From contig CAISJV010000064.1 in NCBI GenBank assembly GCA_903885795.1, positions 36,125 through 100,124 of the forward strand: DNA of 64,000 nt, written 5' to 3'. This DNA comes from an uncultured delta proteobacterium (GTDB lineage: Bacteria > Desulfobacterota > Syntrophia > Syntrophales > UBA8958). This document shows, in pieces, positions 58,379 to 64,000 of this stretch (positions are counted from its first letter, which is position 1; each line of letters begins with the position of its first letter). The position numbers and the translations under genes were made by a program. The notes below the pieces were generated by a model. That model had not been told where the DNA came from and searched no databases. It saw only the letters and a list, made by a program, of their open reading frames with translations.

Positions 58379-59542
58379 TCAATGCTGCTGCGTTTTAATC
58401 TTTTGTGTAAAGTACAGCGAAATGACGGTAAGGCAGGCGCCGATGATAAAGGGCAAACGCCAGTTTAGTAACCATAAGCTGCCTCCGATAAGAGGAATTA
58501 CTATTGCTGAAATATGGTTGATCGTGAAGCCAACTGCGGTGCTCTGTGATAAATCTCCGGGGTCGGCCGTTTTCTGAAGGTAGGTGTTCAACCCGATGGA
58601 AAAATTGAAGAAGATACTGTCCAGAACATACAGGATTATCGCCACCCAAACGTTTTCGATAAATGCATAGCCCAGAAACAGGACGAAGAGACTGGCGCTT
58701 TCGAGGGAAAGGACCACACGCTCGCCATACACGTTGATTGCTTTTGAAATGTATCTGTTGGTCAGGAATGTAAGGGCATAATTCAGGACATAAATACCGG
58801 CAATAGTACCGACACCCAGTTTATATTTTTCGACCAGAAGAAAAACGGCAAACACAATGAAAATCTGCCTGCGGGCTCCGCTCAGGAAGTTTAATATATA
58901 GTAAAGCCAATACTTTCGACGAAGGACAAGTTTATTCTGATAGTGGAGTCTTTGGTCATTTACGGGATTCTTCGACAGCATATAGATTCCCGTGAATGCA
59001 ACAAAGACACCCAGAAGCAGAAAGTTAATGCGATAGGACAAAATGAAAGAAAGGGCCCAGATAATAGTTCCTACGGCAATATTTGCCAGCGCCCCATATC
59101 CTCGCAAACGGGCAAATATAATCGGAGCGTCGTTCTTGTCGAAATACTGAACAGTAAGCGATTTGTTGGTGGTTTCGAAATAGTGAAACCCGATCGACAT
59201 AATAACCGTAGTCATCAGCAAGCCCGTGAAGGTTGTAAAAAAGCCGGTCGCCCCAATCCCGATCCCGAGCAGGACAACCGACCATGCGGATAATCGATGT
59301 TCCTTCATGATCAACAATAAGTACATGACCAGAAAGGTAAGGAAGCCCGGAATTTCGCGGACAGCCTGTGCCACGCCGATTTGAAAACCGTTTACGCCGA
59401 CGACTTCTTTGGCAAAATTCGTAAATAGAGCCATCCATCCCTGTAATCCGGCACTTGCGCATATCACAAGCACCATGAGGTATGCGTACATCGGATTGCT
59501 TTTAAAATGTTCCAACCGTTTTTCGTTCAAGAGAATCTCCAA
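58379..59542 (-). CDS. MFS transporter of unknown substrate
   Basis: 387-residue, 12-helix major facilitator protein with many short loops and basic residues facing the cytoplasm (KIKTQQH, RRKYW). It lacks the clear motif A of ACS members and is not obviously related to the MFS gene at 48819. It lies alone between the amt2 promoter region and menA. No substrate can be assigned. Confidence 0.82.
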   Translation of the reverse strand: MEILLNEKRLEHFKSNPMYAYLMVLVICASAGLQGWMALFTNFAKEVVGVNGFQIGVAQAVREIPGFLTFLVMYLLLIMKEHRLSAWSVVLLGIGIGATGFFTTFTGLLMTTVIMSIGFHYFETTNKSLTVQYFDKNDAPIIFARLRGYGALANIAVGTIIWALSFILSYRINFLLLGVFVAFTGIYMLSKNPVNDQRLHYQNKLVLRRKYWLYYILNFLSGARRQIFIVFAVFLLVEKYKLGVGTIAGIYVLNYALTFLTNRYISKAINVYGERVVLSLESASLFVLFLGYAFIENVWVAIILYVLDSIFFNFSIGLNTYLQKTADPGDLSQSTAVGFTINHISAIVIPLIGGSLWLLNWRLPFIIGACLTVISLYFTQKIKTQQH

Positions 59543-59710
59543 GTGGGGATTGTTGCAAATCCCTGAGAATGAGTTGGGCGATGCTGAACAAATCCCATGG
59601 TATTGTCAATGACTATTTGATGTAAATTATATTTTTACGAATTTCTTTCCATTTGACATCATCATGGCTATCCGGTAGATTTCCTGGGATTTCAATGGAC
59701 TATCATCTCG

Positions 59711-60613
59711 ATGAATAAAGAGCTAATTAAAGCCTGGTTTCAGGCAAGCCGGCCACCCTTCTATGTTGCCACCATTATTCCCCTGACCCTCGGCTGGGTC
59801 GTTGCCGGTGAAGCAGGATCTTGGCACCCCTGGCGTTTTGTCCTGATCAACCTTGCCGCCTTTATGGTTCACCTGGCCACCAATCTGGCCAATGATTACT
59901 TCGATCACCTCCAGGGGACCGACACCGGCGCCTCTATCGGCGGCTCCCGGGTTATCCAGGAGCATAAAATCACCCCGGAAACACTCAAAAGGGTAATCAT
60001 TCTCCTATATACAGGGTCCTTCATCGTCGCCTGTTATATGATGAACACCTATCAGGTATGGGGACTCGCGCCGATCCTGCTTTTTTCCTTTCTCAGCAGC
60101 CTCTTTTATGTCGCCCCACCCATCCGTTATGGCTATCACGGCCTGGGGGAGGTCTTCGTCGGCGTTAATATGGGGCCGATCATGGTCGTGGGAACCTATT
60201 GGGTAATTGCCGGCCATCCCGGCTGGAGCCCATTTTATCTCTCCCTTCCCATCGGGTTGATGGTCGCCTCCATCCTCTATTATCAGAGCATTCCCGACAT
60301 CGACACGGACAGATCCGTCGGCAAACACACCCTTGCCGTCCGCCTGGGGAAGGAAAGAGCCATCACCGGCCTCTTTCGCCTCTGGCTGGCCATTTATACA
60401 AGCATCATTGCCCTTGCCCTCTCCGGCTACCTTCACAAATTCGCCTTTTTGAGTCTTCTCTCCCTTCCCATCCTTTTCAAGGTGATCCGCCTCGCCCGCC
60501 AAGCCACCGACATCGTTGAACTTGACAGTTACGGAAAATACGTCCGCATCCTCTACTTCTTCAATGGCGCCGTCATCATCGCCGCCCGCCTGCTCTGTTC
60601 CTTTCTCCCTTGA
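59711..60613 (+). CDS. menA: UbiA-family prenyltransferase, probably 1,4-dihydroxy-2-naphthoate prenyltransferase
   Basis: 300-residue membrane prenyltransferase with about eight or nine hydrophobic helices. The two Asp-rich motifs are NLANDYFDHLQGTDTG (NxxxDxxxD) and DIDTDRSVGKHTLAVRLG. MenA attaches a polyprenyl chain to the quinone ring during menaquinone synthesis. The gene following almost at once is a UbiE/MenG methyltransferase, supporting that function. UbiA enzymes acting on other aromatics are an alternative. Confidence 0.88.
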   Translation: MNKELIKAWFQASRPPFYVATIIPLTLGWVVAGEAGSWHPWRFVLINLAAFMVHLATNLANDYFDHLQGTDTGASIGGSRVIQEHKITPETLKRVIILLYTGSFIVACYMMNTYQVWGLAPILLFSFLSSLFYVAPPIRYGYHGLGEVFVGVNMGPIMVVGTYWVIAGHPGWSPFYLSLPIGLMVASILYYQSIPDIDTDRSVGKHTLAVRLGKERAITGLFRLWLAIYTSIIALALSGYLHKFAFLSLLSLPILFKVIRLARQATDIVELDSYGKYVRILYFFNGAVIIAARLLCSFLP

Positions 60614-60696
60614 CAGCACAGAAAAGATCCAATATGTATCAGCCCTTACGAGAGTTGTTGTTATATCCATCAAGGCTTCACAAAAAGGAATTACCC

Positions 60697-61449
60697 GTGG
60701 CAGCAAATCAAAAAAAGGCTTATCCTCCCATAACCAAGGCCTCAAAGAAACAGCACACCGAGATGGTCCGGGATATCTTCGCAACCATCCCGGAGGGATA
60801 TGACCTCCTCAACCGTATTCTGAGCCTGAGACGGGATGTAGCCTGGCGGCGGTTTGCCGTCCACAGAATGAAGTTCTTCAAGACAAATAGGTTGTTGGAT
60901 CTGGCTACCGGGACGGCGGACCTGGCAATGGAGGCCGCCCTTAAATATCCGCAAATTAATGTCGTTGCCCTGGATTTCGTTCAGGAAATGATCGTGCGGG
61001 GGCAGCGGAAAATAGAGAGACAGGGCCTTTCGAAAAGAATCCAGCTTCTCCAGGCAGACGCCTTGGCTTTACCAATTAACGATGGCGCCTTTGACGTCGC
61101 CTCCATCGCCTTTGGTATCCGTAATATCCCGGAACGGCTCAAAACCCTTAAGGAAATGACCAGGGTGATCGCGCCGGGCGGCCAAGTCATGGTTCTCGAG
61201 ATGCATCTACCGGGAAACAAATATGTCCGAAAGGTTTACCGCTCCTATCTGAATCATTTTCTTCCCCGCATTGCCGGCTACTTTACGAAGAACCCGGCTG
61301 CTTATAGCTACCTGTCAGATTCAATTACCCATTTTCCCAGACCCGTCGTTTTTGCCGGTCTCATGGGCGAAGCAGGTCTCCATAAAATTGAACAATACCC
61401 CCTGACCCTCGGTACCACCTACCTGCACATCGGACACAAGGCACAATAA
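60697..61449 (+). CDS. ubiE: Demethylmenaquinone methyltransferase (UbiE/MenG)
   Basis: 250-residue SAM methyltransferase completing menaquinone. The SAM-binding LLDLATGTADLA, the NIPERLKTLKEMTRVIAPGG segment and C-terminal features match UbiE. The GTG at 60697 with AAAAGGA upstream gives the normal family length; a frame open from a TTG at 60610 would overlap menA by 4 nt and add 29 residues. It follows menA directly, so the two form a small menaquinone operon. Confidence 0.9.
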   Translation: MAANQKKAYPPITKASKKQHTEMVRDIFATIPEGYDLLNRILSLRRDVAWRRFAVHRMKFFKTNRLLDLATGTADLAMEAALKYPQINVVALDFVQEMIVRGQRKIERQGLSKRIQLLQADALALPINDGAFDVASIAFGIRNIPERLKTLKEMTRVIAPGGQVMVLEMHLPGNKYVRKVYRSYLNHFLPRIAGYFTKNPAAYSYLSDSITHFPRPVVFAGLMGEAGLHKIEQYPLTLGTTYLHIGHKAQ

Positions 61450-61511
61450 ATAGCCTTGCCTGGGCTCGTGTCGAACCTTCTGCAGCCATGGTTATTAACG
61501 TTGCCGGTCAA

Positions 61512-61685
61512 TCAGACAACCTTCACAATTACCGGGTCATGCCGCTCCGAGGCTACCGGGATGTCCGTCGGGTAGCCGACGATGATGGGAGCAACGATTT
61601 CGCAGTCCTCGGGTATCCCCTTTTCCTTCAGGATTTCGGGGTCGCGGACAGGGGTACCCATCCCGATCCAACAGGTCCCCAAGCA
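61512..61685 (-). pseudogene. Nitroreductase C-terminal remnant
   Basis: A 57-codon open fragment reads LGTCWIGMGTPVRDPEILKE..., then GIPEDCEIVAPIIVGYPTDIP before the stop at 61512. This matches the C-terminal end of FMN nitroreductases (LGTCWIG and the EVxAPIxxGYP block). The reading frame is blocked by a TGA immediately upstream (61686-61688), and no N-terminal domain follows, so it is a decayed piece. It lies between ubiE and the GGDEF gene. Confidence 0.65.
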
Positions 61686-61744
61686 TCACTTTGAAACATG
61701 AAAACGTAAAAGTGGTCGGTTGATTCATCAATTAATTCAAATTG

Positions 61745-61912
61745 TTAAGTAGATTCGATGCATCGAACTTTTTTTCGGCGCCGGTTAAAATCTGCCATTG
61801 TCTCCGACACAGCTCTTTCGATCATCATGTTGGATTTGTCTTCATTTCCAGCTTTGCAGCCAGTCGCTATAATGTTTAAAAGACCTTCCACCTGCTCCCT
61901 TTCGGCGGTCAT
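61745..61912 (-). CDS. Possible small protein of 55 residues
   Basis: An ATG at 61912 opens a short charged frame (MTAEREQVEGLLNIIATGCK, ending in VRCIEST). There is no strong ribosome site and no homology recognised. It lies in the gap between the nitroreductase remnant and the GGDEF gene, which otherwise shows nothing clear. It may be chance. Confidence 0.2.
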   Translation of the reverse strand: MTAEREQVEGLLNIIATGCKAGNEDKSNMMIERAVSETMADFNRRRKKVRCIEST

Positions 61913-62039
61913 TAACTTTCATCTCTTTCATCTACGAGTCAACGATTTTCAGTTCAGAATTATGGTGAGGATTACCGTTTGAAATCATGCCTTTTAAGTT
62001 GAAAACATTTGGATATGTTAATCAGTCAATATCGCATTC

Positions 62040-63866
62040 TCAGGCCCCTTTATAGAACTGGTATCGGGCCCGACCCGCTTGCTTGGCTTGATACATGGCG
62101 ATATCGGCATTTTTCAGAAGGATACCTTCATCTATTCCATCATCTGGATAAACAGCGATGCCGATACTCGTTGTGACGACGAGTTGGTGGGTGCCTATAG
62201 GGAAGGGCTCAGAAAAACTATCAACGATCTTCTGTGCAACCTGGATCGCATCTTCTATCAATTCCATGTCAGGAAGAATCAGCACAAACTCGTCGCCACC
62301 GAAGCGCGCAACGGTATCGCCCTTCCTCAGCGCTGCGCTTAGTCGCTCTGACGTTGCTTTGAGAAGGAGATCTCCCACATCATGGCCCAGGGTATCATTC
62401 ACGTCCTTGAAATGATCGAGGTCGATCATCGCAATTCCTACTATTTTTTGATTCCTCTGGGCCTGGGCCATGGTAATACCCAAGCGATCGGAAAAGAGCT
62501 TCCGGTTGGGAAGACCCGTCAGGGAATCATGGTAGGCCATCTGCTGGATCTTTTCCTCCGCCTGCTTACGCTCTGTGATGTGTCCAAGACGCTCGGCAAG
62601 TGCATCAATTAGCAATCTCTCTTCCTTCATGAATGGCCCTTCGTAATCTTCCGGCCTCTTCTCAAGGTAACAAACTTCGATCTGCCCCTCTACCGATCCA
62701 TGCACCTTGATTGGCGCAGACTGCATCCATGGGGATTCCGAGAAGTTTTCCGTACGGAATTCTTTGTCACCAATCACTATCTTGGCGCAGGTGATCTCCG
62801 GGTATTGCCAGCTTTTGGCAAGGGTATCGCTAAATTCCTGAAACAGCTCCTCTAGGGTGATTCCTTTCCTGTTGACGAGCTCGGACAATGTGTAAAATGC
62901 CTGCAACTCTTTCATCCGTTCCCTAATCTGTAGCTCCACATGCTTGCGCTCGGTGATGTTGCGAAAAGTCACCACTGCACCCATTGTCTTCCCATCCTTG
63001 AGGATCGGCGTGCTGGAATACTCTACGGGAAAACTGCTGCCGTCCTTGCGCCAAAGCACCTCGTCCGTCACAGTGTTTTCGGTGGTCTTGGTGTATGAAG
63101 CATACATGGGGCAGTCTTCCAACGGGTAGTTGGAGCCGTCACTGCGGGAATGGTGGATAAGAGCGTGCGCACTTTGGCCTAACATCTCATTTTCGGAAAA
63201 CCCAAGCATGCGCAGGGTGGCTGAATTAACGAAGGTCACCCGTCCCGTGGTGTCGACCCCAAATATGCCGTCTCCGGCGGCATGAAGTAACAGGCGCTTA
63301 CTCTCTTCACTTTCCCGAATGGATGCTTTGGATCTATCTGTGACATAGATAATGCCTGAAAAGAAAATAATTAATGAGCATACGCCAATCGTTGCCAGAA
63401 TGCCGATCAATTTGTAAATCCTGACTCGATCTGTTGGGGTCAGAAGCACAATCGACCATCCGCCGTTGTCAAGCACCTTCTTGGAGACGAAATAATTATT
63501 TTCTTCTAAGGCGACTTCCATGCCATCGGCAATTTCCTTTTTTAAAAAAGCGTCTTTAGAGAGTTTATTTCCGAATTGCTGGGATGCAATCAATTTTTCC
63601 TGTACTGTTTTGTCCATCGGCCAGAGGCTCTTTAGAACCATTGCCGGCTTGCTGGACAGAAAAATGATGCCCTCCGGACTGATGAGAAAGCAAAATGGGT
63701 ATTTGTTGAAAAAGATTTCCATCTCGTCAAGATCTTTTTTCATTGCGACCACGCCAAGCAATTTACCCAAGCGGTCCTGAACCGGGGAACTGGCATAGAA
63801 ACCTCTCTTTCCAGAAGTAATTCCAAGCCCAAAATAACGACCGGGTTGCCCTTTGGCTGCTTCCTC
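62040..63866 (-). CDS. PAS-GGDEF diguanylate cyclase, N-terminus truncated
   Basis: At least 608 codons in frame from 63866. The order is: remains of a Cache sensor domain (GRYFGLGITSGKRGFYASSPVQD), a membrane helix near residues 145-165 (LIGILATIGVCSLIIFFSG), a PAS domain (GDGIFGVDTTGRVTFVNSATL), a second sensor-like segment and a C-terminal GGDEF domain (RKGDTVARFGGDEFVLIL). The GGDEF motif is intact with the inhibitory I-site RxxD five residues before it, so cyclic-di-GMP synthesis is likely. An in-frame TAG at 63867-63869 stops the frame before the rest of the Cache domain and its first membrane helix. Only a TTG at 63770 could serve as a start, so the gene is truncated or interrupted. 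Confidence 0.8.
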   Translation of the reverse strand, partial: EEAAKGQPGRYFGLGITSGKRGFYASSPVQDRLGKLLGVVAMKKDLDEMEIFFNKYPFCFLISPEGIIFLSSKPAMVLKSLWPMDKTVQEKLIASQQFGNKLSKDAFLKKEIADGMEVALEENNYFVSKKVLDNGGWSIVLLTPTDRVRIYKLIGILATIGVCSLIIFFSGIIYVTDRSKASIRESEESKRLLLHAAGDGIFGVDTTGRVTFVNSATLRMLGFSENEMLGQSAHALIHHSRSDGSNYPLEDCPMYASYTKTTENTVTDEVLWRKDGSSFPVEYSSTPILKDGKTMGAVVTFRNITERKHVELQIRERMKELQAFYTLSELVNRKGITLEELFQEFSDTLAKSWQYPEITCAKIVIGDKEFRTENFSESPWMQSAPIKVHGSVEGQIEVCYLEKRPEDYEGPFMKEERLLIDALAERLGHITERKQAEEKIQQMAYHDSLTGLPNRKLFSDRLGITMAQAQRNQKIVGIAMIDLDHFKDVNDTLGHDVGDLLLKATSERLSAALRKGDTVARFGGDEFVLILPDMELIEDAIQVAQKIVDSFSEPFPIGTHQLVVTTSIGIAVYPDDGIDEGILLKNADIAMYQAKQAGRARYQFYKGA

Positions 63867-64000
63867 CTACCATGAATTCGTGTAGAATAATGTATAATAG
63901 GTTTGTGGAGATTTAGGTATTGTTTATGGGAAGGCAGGAGGACTCAGTTCTTCCTGGGCGTTAGAGCCCTCATTTCAGTATGTCCCAAGCCTCTTTGAAC
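63867..64000. other. Unexplained sequence at the right edge, abutting the truncated GGDEF gene
   Basis: 134 nt with no recognised coding. It follows the in-frame stop that cuts the Cache domain and contains no continuation of it in any frame. It may be the end of an inserted element or a rearrangement junction, but no terminal repeat or transposase could be identified within the window. Confidence 0.3.

Noticed and set aside
61758..61982. 74-codon plus-strand frame after ubiE
   Set aside because: No ribosome site or recognisable motif; composition looks like noncoding DNA.
63867..64000. Insertion sequence end at the right edge
   Set aside because: No terminal inverted repeat, target duplication or transposase can be seen inside the window, so only a junction is reported.

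Overview
The window looks like chromosomal DNA of an anaerobic Desulfobacterota/'Deltaproteobacteria' member, most likely near Syntrophus/Smithella (Syntrophia). This is inferred from gene content, not from a marker gene: many acyl-CoA dehydrogenases and CoA-transferases, type III glutamine synthetase, a split ferredoxin-domain glutamate synthase, a C_GCAxxG redox protein and menaquinone genes. No rRNA, CRISPR array or complete mobile element was seen. One tRNA (Gln, CTG) is present.

Region 1 (1-23.4 kb) is nitrogen and glutamine metabolism. On the minus strand are an ammonium transporter with a P-II gene running off the left edge, a PHA synthase, and a KaiC-like/PPDK-N fusion protein. On the plus strand are a NifA-like GAF-AAA+-Fis sigma-54 activator, a three-gene split glutamate synthase and glutamine synthetase III. 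These are followed by a tightly overlapping carA-guaA-carB-purF run, so glutamine production sits directly upstream of three glutamine amidotransferase systems. A second amt-glnK pair lies at 56.4-58.1 kb beside tRNA-Gln. All three nitrogen transcription units (amt1, glutamate synthase/GS, amt2) carry a -24/-12 promoter and, upstream, a pair of ACA-N4-TGT sites 29-31 bp apart. This looks like an undescribed enhancer architecture.

Region 2 (23.5-30 kb) holds single housekeeping or unknown genes: two lipoproteins (one an alpha/beta hydrolase), an oligoribonuclease-like exonuclease, an MBL hydrolase, a secreted unknown, an RlpA-like protein, an acyltransferase, a quinone reductase-like flavoprotein and a hotdog thioesterase.

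Region 3 (30-51.5 kb) is a large catabolic locus. One minus-strand run from a TetR regulator to a strong intrinsic terminator encodes E1 alpha/E1 beta/E2/E3 of a lipoyl-dependent 2-oxoacid or acetoin dehydrogenase, lipA/lipB, a zinc alcohol dehydrogenase, an SDR, a crotonase, three acyl-CoA dehydrogenases, a CaiB-type CoA-transferase, and an ACAD10/11-like kinase plus acyl-CoA dehydrogenase pair. The pair suggests 4-hydroxyacyl-CoA dehydration by phosphorylation and elimination. A Cys-rich unknown and an MFS importer lie on the other side of tetR, and a second CaiB follows. Five copies of a 14-bp palindrome TGAGTG-NN-(near CRCTCA) mark tetR, the MFS gene, E1 beta and E3, defining a local regulon.

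Region 4 (51.6-64 kb) contains transketolase translationally coupled to a NitT/TauT-type ABC transporter, tRNA-Gln, glnK-amt2, an MFS protein, menA-menG/ubiE, a nitroreductase remnant, and a PAS-GGDEF protein whose Cache sensor domain is cut off near the right edge.
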